DNA of 41,468 bases from CAZQKE01 sp964593865 (GTDB taxonomy: Bacteria > Chloroflexota > Anaerolineae > JAAYZQ01): the NCBI GenBank assembly GCA_964593865.1, contig CAZQKE010000020.1, forward strand, positions 1 through 41,468, read 5' to 3'. Below are positions 14,370 through 22,522 of the stretch, piece after piece. Within the stretch, counting starts at the first letter, position 1. Every line of letters begins with the position of its first letter. The notes below the pieces were generated by a model, which saw nothing but the letters and a program-made list of their open reading frames with translations, was not told where the DNA came from and searched no databases. Both the position numbers and the translations under genes were made by a program.

Positions 14370-15611
14370 GTGAATCGGAAACGACAGTTTGCAATTGCCG
14401 CAACGGTGGTGCTACTCGTGCTGTGTCTTTCCGGCATGGCCGCTGCCTATTGGGCCGTACACCACATCCCCGGCGTGGGACGGTTGGTTTACGGCGAACC
14501 GCCTACCTTTACGCCCTTGCCCACCCTGCGCCCGACCTTTGACCTGTCCACGGCAACCTTGACGCCCCTTGCGCCATCCCCTTCCCTGACATCTACGCCC
14601 CTCCCTCTGCCAACGGCAACGCCTCCGACGCCGCCGACCTCCACATCAACCGCCGATCTATCCCCCTTGCCCACGCCGGAGCCGACCGCTTCCCCGTCCG
14701 TGCCGATGCCGACCTTCACCCCTCATCCTCCCACACCAACTCCGATTCCCCCGACTCCCACACCCCGGCCCCCTCAGTGGTTGGCCTTTGAAACCGAGCG
14801 GGGAAAACTGGGGGACTATGAAATCTTTGTGATGACCACCACAGGGGAGCGCGTAACCAATGTGACCAATTCTTGGGCCGATGACGTGGCCCCTGTGTGG
14901 TCGCCCAACGGACGGCGGATCGCTTTCGTTTCCTTGCGGGATACACCTACCGGTAAATGGGGCCTGGGGCCGGGGAGCATTTACCTGCTGGATTTTGATC
15001 CGATAGCAGGTAGGCCGGGGAAGGTCGTCCGCTTGACCGACGGCGGAGGGGATGACAATTGGCCCACCTGGTCACCCGACGGCAAAAAGATCGCCTTCAT
15101 GAGTGACCGTTCCGGCAACTGGGACATCTGGATCATCAATGTAGACGGCAGCGGCCTGACCCAAGTGACCCATCACCCCGGCGAGGACGAGTTCCCGGAT
15201 TGGTCGCCTGACGGCAAAAAGATCGCCTTCACTTCCAAACGGGGGGGAAACCGCGATATTTGGGTGATGAACGTGGACGGCTCCAACCCGGTGAACCTGA
15301 CCAACATGCCGGGGCGCGACCGCTACCCCATGTGGTCGCCCGATGGAAAGATGATCGCCTTCAACACCAAAAGGGACGGCAATCAGGAAATTTATGTGAT
15401 GAACGCCGACGGCTCCAACCAGCGGAACGTAACCAACGCACCCGATAGCACGGAGGGGCTTGCCGATTGGTCACCCGACGGCAAGCGATTGGTGCTTTAC
15501 AGCAACAAGCCCGGTAACAAAGACATTTTCATTTTGGACCTGGCCACCGGGCACTGGACCAACGTCCACAGCCATCCGGCCAGCGATGAATTCTGCACTT
15601 GGTCGCCTTAG
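14370..15611 (+). CDS. Membrane-anchored six-bladed PD40 beta-propeller protein
   Basis: A 413-residue protein: an N-terminal membrane helix (about residues 8-30), a Thr/Pro-rich linker (about 48-130), then six PD40 blades with WSPDG ends. The second blade carries an insertion (TPTGKWGLGPGS). Unlike the relative at 9104 it lacks a lipobox (LVLC does not fit), so it is probably anchored by its helix. The start is a GTG at 14370 with GAAAGGAG 10 nt upstream; an upstream extension would read into repeat DNA. No enzyme motif is present. It probably binds other envelope components. It is convergent with the GT39 gene at 15754. Confidence 0.85.
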   Translation: MNRKRQFAIAATVVLLVLCLSGMAAAYWAVHHIPGVGRLVYGEPPTFTPLPTLRPTFDLSTATLTPLAPSPSLTSTPLPLPTATPPTPPTSTSTADLSPLPTPEPTASPSVPMPTFTPHPPTPTPIPPTPTPRPPQWLAFETERGKLGDYEIFVMTTTGERVTNVTNSWADDVAPVWSPNGRRIAFVSLRDTPTGKWGLGPGSIYLLDFDPIAGRPGKVVRLTDGGGDDNWPTWSPDGKKIAFMSDRSGNWDIWIINVDGSGLTQVTHHPGEDEFPDWSPDGKKIAFTSKRGGNRDIWVMNVDGSNPVNLTNMPGRDRYPMWSPDGKMIAFNTKRDGNQEIYVMNADGSNQRNVTNAPDSTEGLADWSPDGKRLVLYSNKPGNKDIFILDLATGHWTNVHSHPASDEFCTWSP

Positions 15612-15752
15612 GTGCTTTACCGGAGCAAGTTTCACACCGCAAAGCGCACCGAAGGGCGGTCGGTTTTGCACGGTTCCTCTCCGCGCCCTCGGTGTCTCTG
15701 CGGTCGGGCCGACATCGGGAACGTAGATGCACTTGCCCTAGATGCTTTACCG
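15609..15752 (+). repeat. Hairpin repeat flanked by short direct repeats
   Basis: Between two convergent genes, ACCGCAAAGCGCACCGAAGGG near 15636 pairs imperfectly with a right arm ending GGTGTCTCTGCGGT near 15704. This resembles a distant member of the hairpin family at 4714 and 35219. Near-identical 14-mers, TAGGTGCTTTACCG (15609) and TAGATGCTTTACCG (15739), flank it, and the first overlaps the stop codon of the propeller gene. It may also end both transcripts. Confidence 0.45.
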
Positions 15753-15753
15753 C

Positions 15754-17922
15754 CTAACGGCTTTGCTCAAAGGGGCCGAGGCTCAGCTGCGTTGCACCGC
15801 TATCGGCCAAGGGGATCGCTTCCTCCACTCCTTCTCGCTGCTGGACGAGGGAAATCACCACTTCATACCGACCGGGTGGTAGGTCGGCGGGCAGGGGAAC
15901 GGTATGCTCATCCCGCACGGCCAACCCCGTCGGCCAACTGAGCACGACCACATCCCCGGACCAAGGGGGTTCGCGAACCCGGGCGACGGTCTTTCTTTCC
16001 CCATCCAGTACCCAGATCGCCACCCAGGTTCTTTCGTGAACCGGCGTGATCGGCTGCCAATAGAGGGTCAACTGCACGGCACCGGCCACGGGGTGCAGAT
16101 CGTAGCCCAAAAGGTGGACTCGGTGCTCAAAGTTGGCCTCCAAAGGGTGCTGTATGGGCGGCGGGGTGTCTAGTTCCCGGCGCGGCACGGCATACACCCA
16201 AGCATAGTCCACGTCGCCGATGTGGACGGTGTATTCGGGCCGACGTGGGCGAAAGAAATCAAGGACGAGGGGATAGATTTCTCTTTGGGCCTGTCCCTGG
16301 GTGACGACCACATAGTGGGCCGCCACCGGCAACCCGGCCCAGCTGCCCCATGTGGAGGGACGGGTCTTTCCGCGGAAGTAGTAGCGGAACAGATGGGAAT
16401 AGAAACTCAATGCCCACCGTTCCTCAATATCCGGCTTTTCGTTGAGGTAGGCCGCCGCCCGGTCCAGTCCTTCTCCGCCGCCTACGGTGAATAGATCAAC
16501 CGCCGCCTGCCCCCCGCCGACCAAAGGGTTGAAATAGGCCCAAAAGTAGGGTGCCAGCCGCAGCCAGGGCAAGGCGAGCACCAAGATCGCCGCGCCGACC
16601 GGCAAAGGCCGCCACCGGCCACGGGCGGGATCGCCCCCCCGCCGGGTGATATACCGGGCCAATCGGCGACCGAGCAGTGCCAAGCCCACCCCCGCCAAAA
16701 TGTCCATTGCCGGGATCAAAGGCAACAGGTAACGTTCCAGTTTGTGGGGGGCCAGGGACATTTGGGCGAAATAGAAAATCCCGTAAGCCAGGCCCAACAT
16801 CCAGGCAGCCCGCTGCCTGGGTGTCAGGCGGCGCCAAGCCAGGGCCGGCAACACCGGGCTGAGGAGGCTCAAGACCAGGGTCAGAGGGCGCAGGCGGAAA
16901 AGGAGGATCAACAGGTAGTACAACACGCCGGGGTCGGAGGTAATGACCTGACCTAAGAAAAAGACCGGCGCGGCGTGAGGGTTTTCCACCGAACGCAGCA
17001 CTCCCATCAACAGGCGACCTAATGTTGCCAGCGGCTCCACCCACAGGGCGGGCCAGCAGGCGAAGAGGGTCGCCATCAAGGTCAGCAGCCAGCCCAGCCA
17101 GGCCCCGGCGGTGCGGATCAGCCATCGCTTCCAACCGGGCGAGAGGCGCAATGCCCGGTCCGGGAGCTTTGCCGGGTCCGTTGTTTCTGCGTGGGGTGAA
17201 TCGCCCGCGGTGTCCGCTCCCCCGGAACCGCGGTCCGGGGGAGCGATTCCGGCCCGGCCGACGTTGTCGGCAATAAAGTAGAACGCCCCGGCCAATACGC
17301 TGAAAGGGATCAGGTAAAGGGCGGCGGTGCGGGTCAACAGGGCCAACCCGGCAACGACGCCACTGCTCAACCAAAGCAGTCGACGGCGCGGCGTGGTGTG
17401 TAGATAGACCAGCCACAACAGGGCGGAGATGATCATCAAGCTGGCCTGGGTCAGATCCAGATGGATGGCATGGGTAAAGGCCAGGTAATACGGTTCTACG
17501 GCCAACAGCAAGGCAGCATAGAGGGCCGCTTCTCTCCCGGCCAGGCGGCGGACCAGGACGTACACGGCCAGGACGGTCACTGCCGAAAGCAGGACGGGGA
17601 AAAAGAGGGCCGTGCGGGCCAGATCGGCCATGGGCAAGGCATCGGCAGCCTGCCAGGCCCGCAGTTGCCCCAGCCCGTAGCGGGCGCAAAGCAGTGCACC
17701 AAACCCCCAGCCGGGCGTGATGCCCGGATGAAAGGCTTGCAAGGTTGCCGCCCAGTCGCGCCGTGCCACGGCATCGTACTGGGTGATGGCGCGATCTAAC
17801 CACTTGAGTTCATCGGGGTTATTGAGCGCGCCAAAGGCGACCAGCCGGGGCAGCAAGGTCACAAGCAGCAGCAAAGCCGGAACGATCCCGTTCCAGAGCA
17901 CTCGGCGGCGGGTTTCGCTCAC
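15754..17922 (-). CDS. GT39-type membrane glycosyltransferase with one beta-sandwich domain
   Basis: A 722-residue protein: about 10-12 membrane helices (residues about 10-470), a short extracytoplasmic block, and a C-terminal beta-sandwich (about 610-720). The first outer loop has NNPDELKWLDRA, where the DE pair matches the catalytic acidic site of ArnT/Pmt-like GT-C enzymes, which transfer sugars from polyprenyl phosphate. The C-terminal domain includes LTLYWQPITPVHERTWVAIW and LPADLPPGRYEVVISL, a pattern shared with the two larger paralogues. The start is GTG at 17922, overlapping the stop of the upstream GT39 by 4 bp. Acceptor (protein, lipid or glycan) is unknown. Confidence 0.83.
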   Translation of the reverse strand: MSETRRRVLWNGIVPALLLLVTLLPRLVAFGALNNPDELKWLDRAITQYDAVARRDWAATLQAFHPGITPGWGFGALLCARYGLGQLRAWQAADALPMADLARTALFFPVLLSAVTVLAVYVLVRRLAGREAALYAALLLAVEPYYLAFTHAIHLDLTQASLMIISALLWLVYLHTTPRRRLLWLSSGVVAGLALLTRTAALYLIPFSVLAGAFYFIADNVGRAGIAPPDRGSGGADTAGDSPHAETTDPAKLPDRALRLSPGWKRWLIRTAGAWLGWLLTLMATLFACWPALWVEPLATLGRLLMGVLRSVENPHAAPVFFLGQVITSDPGVLYYLLILLFRLRPLTLVLSLLSPVLPALAWRRLTPRQRAAWMLGLAYGIFYFAQMSLAPHKLERYLLPLIPAMDILAGVGLALLGRRLARYITRRGGDPARGRWRPLPVGAAILVLALPWLRLAPYFWAYFNPLVGGGQAAVDLFTVGGGEGLDRAAAYLNEKPDIEERWALSFYSHLFRYYFRGKTRPSTWGSWAGLPVAAHYVVVTQGQAQREIYPLVLDFFRPRRPEYTVHIGDVDYAWVYAVPRRELDTPPPIQHPLEANFEHRVHLLGYDLHPVAGAVQLTLYWQPITPVHERTWVAIWVLDGERKTVARVREPPWSGDVVVLSWPTGLAVRDEHTVPLPADLPPGRYEVVISLVQQREGVEEAIPLADSGATQLSLGPFEQSR

Positions 17923-20360
17923 GGTGCGGATACCTCCACATACCCCAGGAGGATGCTGTCCCCCTTCACCTGCCCTTTCTCATCCAGCAGCGGCAAACGC
18001 TCACCGGAAGCCAAAAGGTACAGCCCCACCCGCAGCTCATACGCACCGGGTGGTAGATCATCGGGCAGGGACAAGGAGTGCGGATCGGTCAGTCGCTCCC
18101 CCACATCCCAAAAAGCGGTAGGATAGAACCCTCCCAAAGGAGGACCGTCTGCCTGGGCCAGGGGCGGGGTGCCTTCCTTTGCCAATAGGTGGACGAAAAC
18201 GGTATAATTCTCCGTGATGGGGGCCACACATTCCCAGGTCAGGGTGAGGGGCAGAGTCCCCCCGGCAGCAATCTGCAACGGCAGGGCAGGGTCGTAGCCC
18301 TGTAGACGCACCAAGCCACCCAACGTCCCCTCATCCAGCCGCCGGACCGGTGGAGGCGGTGGTGCGACGTTGACTTTGAGGAAGTCCAAAGTCAGCCGGT
18401 CGCCGATGGCGTTCCCCTCGGCATCCAGCAAAGGCAAAGGTCCGGCTTCCAGGTCGTCGGCGTCATAAAGGCCCACCTCCAAGCGGTAGCGGCCGGGCAA
18501 GGTATCGGCGGGGATGGTCAGGTGGCGGGTATCGGTCACGGGACGGTCGTGGGGCCAGTGGGTAGACATGCTATAGAGGCCCAGGAAGGGTTGACCGTCA
18601 ACCTGGGTCAAGCCCCGACCGTCTGCGCCGACCAGGTGGACAAAGACGGTATAGTTGCGCTCCGGGCGGACCGCTTGCCAATAGAGTTGTAGGGTGACCT
18701 CCTCGCCCGGCCGGGGGCGGTCGGTGCTCAGGCCATAGCCGGTCAGGAGCAATTGACCGGCAAAATCGGCGTTCAGAGAAGATACCACCGTCATTTCCGG
18801 CGGAGGAGTGTAACCTTGCCCCCGGAAGACCAGAACACCCCCTTCGCGGTACACCAGTTCCATCTGTTCCAGAATGAGGGCTACAAATTCGGGCGAATAG
18901 GCCACCGATTCAAAGCGGTCCTCATCAATAACGAACCAGACCGTCCGCCCGCTTTTGAGCACCCGGTCGCGGAACGCTTCGGGCGATTCTATGACCTGCG
19001 CCCCGGCCCAGCGATCAATCCATTGTCCGTTGAGGCGCATGATGAATTCCTGGTGCTTGTCTTCGGCGGCGAGCACGTCACAGCGGCCCAGGTAGACGGC
19101 AGCCGGAGCGGGCCGGACCGTCACTATCAGGTCGTCGTCCTCCAGCCGCGCTGCAACCCAGCGATAAGCCGCGCTGTAATCCGGCTCATAACGATTGAGG
19201 GCGGATAGACCGCCGGGCATCAAGAGCAGAGTCAGGGACACTGCCAGGACGGCGGTCGCCCTCCGACCACCCAATATCGGCCGGCGATGTCCCAGGGCGA
19301 TCAGGCTGCGATCCAGGCTCCAAGCGGCCACCATCAGCAACTGGGGCAGGACCATAAAGAGATAGCGGTCATCCTGCCACGGATCGTTGACGACCAAGAC
19401 GATGGCGGCAGCGACGGCCAGCACCACCCATGCGGCAAAGGCAACGGGGCGCACCGGGCGGCGGGCGACCGCATCGTAGAGGAGCCATACCAGGCCCAAA
19501 AGGAAGAGCAGGCCAAGGGGCCAAACCCAGGGTGCGGTGAAGAAAGGCGCGATCTTGACCAAGCCGTGGACCGGGGAGGGTGGGAAGCGAAGGAAGGCAT
19601 CATGGGTCAGGGTGTAAACCTCGCCGGGCACGCGAATCTCGTTGAGCCAATATCGGACGCCCACTCCCAGCAGGGGCAAAAGCACCTGGCTCAACAGGAT
19701 ACGCCAACGCAGGAACCAGGAAAGGCCGCGGGCGATCAGGGTTGCCGCCCAAAAAACGGGCAGGAGCAGGATCGCCTCATCTTGGGCAAAAATGGACGCC
19801 CAAAAGAGCAGAGGCCACAGCCACGGAGAGATCGCCCGCCGTTCCACATCCAGGACGGCGCGGTAAAAGGCATACACCATCAGGAGGACCAAAAGTTGGA
19901 GGAGGGCGTACATCCGTGCCCGTCCACCCCACACGACCGCTTCCGGGGTCAAGGCCAAAAAGAGGATGCCGAACAGAGCGGCCCGTCGGTTGAAAAGGCG
20001 GCGGGTGATGATGTAAAAGAGGGGCAAGGTCAAGGTGGCACACAATAAGCTAGGCAGGCGGGCGATGAAATCGCCGAACCCAAAGAGGCCGAAAAAGGCC
20101 GCCTCCAGGTAGGAGAAGAGGGAGCCGCTGGGGTAAAGCACGCCGGAAGGCAGGCGTGGGATGCCCCCCGTGCGCAGAATACTCAGCCCGGTGAGCATAG
20201 ATGAATATTCGTCCAAAAAGGGGGGCACGCGGAGCAGATAGCCCAACCGCAAGGCGAACCCCAACAGGGTGAAGAATACCGCTGCCATCCCCTCAAAAAG
20301 TATATCCGGCCACCTGACGGTTTGCCCTACTTTGCCTTCCACCCCTGCCCATAACCCCAT
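17919..20360 (-). CDS. GT39-type membrane glycosyltransferase with two beta-sandwich domains
   Basis: About 813 residues. The N-terminal membrane region contains PPFLDEYSSMLTGLSILRTGG, whose DE is the likely catalytic site, and VVWGGRARMYALLQLLVLL. A luminal block (about 380-530) follows, then two beta-sandwich repeats, each with a YTVFVHL strand, a D-x-P-x-G-x-Y/F loop and a PGRYRLEVGLYD or PGAYELRVGLYL strand. The start is uncertain: ATG 20360 lies just after a hairpin and has no clear ribosome-binding site; ATG 20288 (MAAVFFTLLG) is an alternative and begins nearer the first helix. Stop overlaps the next GT39 start. Nearest relative is the protein at 26234. Confidence 0.82.
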   Translation of the reverse strand: MGLWAGVEGKVGQTVRWPDILFEGMAAVFFTLLGFALRLGYLLRVPPFLDEYSSMLTGLSILRTGGIPRLPSGVLYPSGSLFSYLEAAFFGLFGFGDFIARLPSLLCATLTLPLFYIITRRLFNRRAALFGILFLALTPEAVVWGGRARMYALLQLLVLLMVYAFYRAVLDVERRAISPWLWPLLFWASIFAQDEAILLLPVFWAATLIARGLSWFLRWRILLSQVLLPLLGVGVRYWLNEIRVPGEVYTLTHDAFLRFPPSPVHGLVKIAPFFTAPWVWPLGLLFLLGLVWLLYDAVARRPVRPVAFAAWVVLAVAAAIVLVVNDPWQDDRYLFMVLPQLLMVAAWSLDRSLIALGHRRPILGGRRATAVLAVSLTLLLMPGGLSALNRYEPDYSAAYRWVAARLEDDDLIVTVRPAPAAVYLGRCDVLAAEDKHQEFIMRLNGQWIDRWAGAQVIESPEAFRDRVLKSGRTVWFVIDEDRFESVAYSPEFVALILEQMELVYREGGVLVFRGQGYTPPPEMTVVSSLNADFAGQLLLTGYGLSTDRPRPGEEVTLQLYWQAVRPERNYTVFVHLVGADGRGLTQVDGQPFLGLYSMSTHWPHDRPVTDTRHLTIPADTLPGRYRLEVGLYDADDLEAGPLPLLDAEGNAIGDRLTLDFLKVNVAPPPPPVRRLDEGTLGGLVRLQGYDPALPLQIAAGGTLPLTLTWECVAPITENYTVFVHLLAKEGTPPLAQADGPPLGGFYPTAFWDVGERLTDPHSLSLPDDLPPGAYELRVGLYLLASGERLPLLDEKGQVKGDSILLGYVEVSAP

Positions 20361-20370
20361 AAACAAGATA

Positions 20371-20398
20371 GAGCGACCAACCCTTAGGTCGGTCGCTC
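20371..20398 (-). terminator. Hairpin between the DUF11 gene and the GT39 pair
   Basis: GAGCGACC and GGTCGCTC (8 bp) enclose a 12-nt loop; the minus strand continues TATCTTGTTT. It lies about 30 nt after the DUF11 gene stop and directly before the GT39 start. It may end the upstream transcript, or form a 5'-end hairpin of a transcript that starts near 20395. Confidence 0.55.
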
Positions 20399-20401
20399 CG
20401 G

Positions 20402-20410
20402 ATTGTACCA
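20402..20410 (-). promoter_or_regulatory. Possible extended -10 promoter of the GT39 pair
   Basis: Minus-strand TGGTACAAT, preceded by TG, has the extended -10 form (TG-N-TACAAT); no good -35 lies 17 nt upstream. The same TGTGGTAYAAT core appears at 24547 and 35094. Confidence 0.35.
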
Positions 20411-20427
20411 CATTTCCCGTCGTGAGG

Positions 20428-22419
20428 CTATTCTAACGGCTTGACCGACACATGGTCAAAGCGGGCATCCCCGGCGATGTAGGTGTAAAAGCCAACGGTC
20501 CCGGAGGTAAAGGTCGTGCCCACCGTGTCGTTGTAGTCAAAGACCAAAACGTCATCAATATAGCAGCGAATGCGGGACCCCTGCACTTCAACGCGGATCC
20601 AGTACCAGCGGCCCCAGTCAATGCTCAAGCCCAGGGGGTCCAGGTCTTCGCGCCCGCGCAACCGTGCCAGGAGGAGGGGATTGGAAAAGTGGTAGTTGTA
20701 ATCGCAGTCATCGCCGCATTCTTCATCGGTGCGCATCTGCCACAAGTCCACAACCATCGGCGGGCCGGGCTGCAAGGTCAGGTAGTAGCCGGTCACATAC
20801 CGCCCCGGCGGTTGATTTTCCTGGTTGGCCGTTCCCCGGAACCAGACGCCGAATTTGCCCCGCCCGGTTCCGTCGCCGAAGAACAGGACCGCCCTGGTCT
20901 GGAAGACGTAGTCGGTCCACTGTTCGGCACCCGGCCCTTTGTACATGATCAACGCGTCGTGCGCTCCATCCTCCGCCTCGTCCACGCCTAGCCAGAAGGT
21001 GTGCCCCAGGGCTTGGGAACCATCGTCGCCGCCGCCGGGCTTGTAGTGCCACTGCTGATCGTTCAACCGCCAGTAGTTGAGGAACTCTTCCCAGTAGGGA
21101 CTGGGGTTTTCAAACTCTTCAATCAGCAGGTACGGTTCCTTGAGTTCAATCGTTGCCGCTGCTGGTGCTTCAATCGGGTATCCCTCTTTGACCGTTGCCG
21201 TCGCACTGTTGACATAGGTTCCCACCTGATCGCCGGATTGCACCCGGTACTTGATGGTCAGCGATGAACCGCCGGTCAGAGTAAACGGCCCGGTCCAGAC
21301 GATCTCACCCGTCGTGCCGTCGGGATTGGCGGTTACGTCGCTGCCCGGCAGCATCTGGACGAAGGTAAAGCCCGTCGGCAGCGTATCGCGCACATCACCG
21401 AGCACGCCGGTTTCGGTGCCGATGTTGCGCAAGGTCACGGTATACTCAATGGGGGTCCCGCCCTCCTGGGCATAGGCTTCGGTGGGATCGGCCGATTTGG
21501 TGATCTCAAAGGCCGCGGGCGCCCAGTTGCGCACCAGCAAAGGTAGAAAGGCAATTGTAGGACCGGTGGAAACGTTGACCTCCGCACCGGCCGGCCCTAC
21601 CGTTTCGCCGCTTTCCAGCCGCCCCCAGGCTCGGTTCTCCAAGTGCAAGGTCTCGCTGACCCGTGGCATCGTCACTACGTAACGGATCTGCAGCTCGGCA
21701 CGGGCGGGGATGGTCAGCGGGCCGGTCCAGGTAATCGTCCCCGTCAGGCCCATGGGAGCAACGGTGACATCGCTGTCGGTGGTCATACGGGAAAAGGTGA
21801 CGCTCACGGGCAGCGTATCGGTCACGGAGGCCAGGCGCAAGGGCGCGTAACCGCTGTTGCTCAGGGAGATGGTGTAGGTCACGTTGCCCCCCGGCTCCAC
21901 ATGGGGAGGAGAAGCGGTTTTGACAATGGAGGCCGTACCGACGGCCACATGGAGGCCCGCCTGGGCCTGATAGGTCTCTGCACCAACCGTAGCGGTGACG
22001 GTATTGGTATAGGGTTCGGCCCGAAGCGGTACCGAATCCGGCACATAGACCCAATAGCGCAGCTCCATTGTGCCGGATATGGGCACGGTGATCGGCCCGG
22101 CCCACCGGATTTCAGGCCCGACTTGGTCCCACGGCTCCACGGTCCAATCGCTACCCGGAGCCAGACCGGCGTATTCGAAATCCTCCGGCATGACATCTAC
22201 CAACGAAGAGACGACCTGGGTAGTTTCCGTCGTATTGCTGAGTTCTACCGTGTAGAGGACGGTCCTCCCCGGGGCGATCACCTCCGGCGCGACCGACTTG
22301 TGAATGGTCAAACCGGCGGTCGGCATCTGCGCCGCCCGGCCCGTCCCCTGGGCGATCCAAGTCATCACCGCCACGGCCATCAGGGCTACCACGGCGGGGA
22401 TTGTCCATCTTTGTCTCAT
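20428..22419 (-). CDS. Secreted DUF11-repeat protein with C-terminal LamG-like domain
   Basis: About 663 residues: signal peptide (residues 1-32, AQGTGRAA at the end), three DUF11-type Ig-like repeats (about 35-140, 150-275, 310-430) with TPIEYTVTLRNIGTETG-like strands and DTLPTGFTF turns, and a C-terminal domain (about 440-663) of concanavalin/LamG or DUF1080 type (WFRGTANQENQPPGRYVTGYYL, IDWGRWYWIRVEVQGSRI, GTVGFYTYIAGDARFDHV). FLPLLVRNW lies between repeats 2 and 3, a form of the PLxxR motif seen in two other exported proteins here. AGGAGG is 9 nt before ATG 22419; a TTG directly upstream is possible. It probably forms part of the cell surface and is a paralogue of the next gene. Confidence 0.83.
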   Translation of the reverse strand: MRQRWTIPAVVALMAVAVMTWIAQGTGRAAQMPTAGLTIHKSVAPEVIAPGRTVLYTVELSNTTETTQVVSSLVDVMPEDFEYAGLAPGSDWTVEPWDQVGPEIRWAGPITVPISGTMELRYWVYVPDSVPLRAEPYTNTVTATVGAETYQAQAGLHVAVGTASIVKTASPPHVEPGGNVTYTISLSNSGYAPLRLASVTDTLPVSVTFSRMTTDSDVTVAPMGLTGTITWTGPLTIPARAELQIRYVVTMPRVSETLHLENRAWGRLESGETVGPAGAEVNVSTGPTIAFLPLLVRNWAPAAFEITKSADPTEAYAQEGGTPIEYTVTLRNIGTETGVLGDVRDTLPTGFTFVQMLPGSDVTANPDGTTGEIVWTGPFTLTGGSSLTIKYRVQSGDQVGTYVNSATATVKEGYPIEAPAAATIELKEPYLLIEEFENPSPYWEEFLNYWRLNDQQWHYKPGGGDDGSQALGHTFWLGVDEAEDGAHDALIMYKGPGAEQWTDYVFQTRAVLFFGDGTGRGKFGVWFRGTANQENQPPGRYVTGYYLTLQPGPPMVVDLWQMRTDEECGDDCDYNYHFSNPLLLARLRGREDLDPLGLSIDWGRWYWIRVEVQGSRIRCYIDDVLVFDYNDTVGTTFTSGTVGFYTYIAGDARFDHVSVKPLE

Positions 22420-22470
22420 CAAATGTTTCCTCCTAATTTCAATGTCTGATGGAACGCTCCAAAGCGCAAA

Positions 22471-22513
22471 GCCCCTTTCCGGCCCGCTCCGGGCATCGGG
22501 GCCGGAAAGGGGC
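22471..22513 (-). terminator. Strong terminator after the larger-leader DUF11 gene
   Basis: A perfect 14-bp stem, GCCCCTTTCCGGCC with GGCCGGAAAGGGGC, encloses a 15-nt loop; the minus strand continues TTTGCGCTTTGG. It lies 10 nt after the stop at 22523, so the two DUF11 genes are likely separate transcription units. Confidence 0.75.
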
Positions 22514-22522
22514 GAACTTCCG

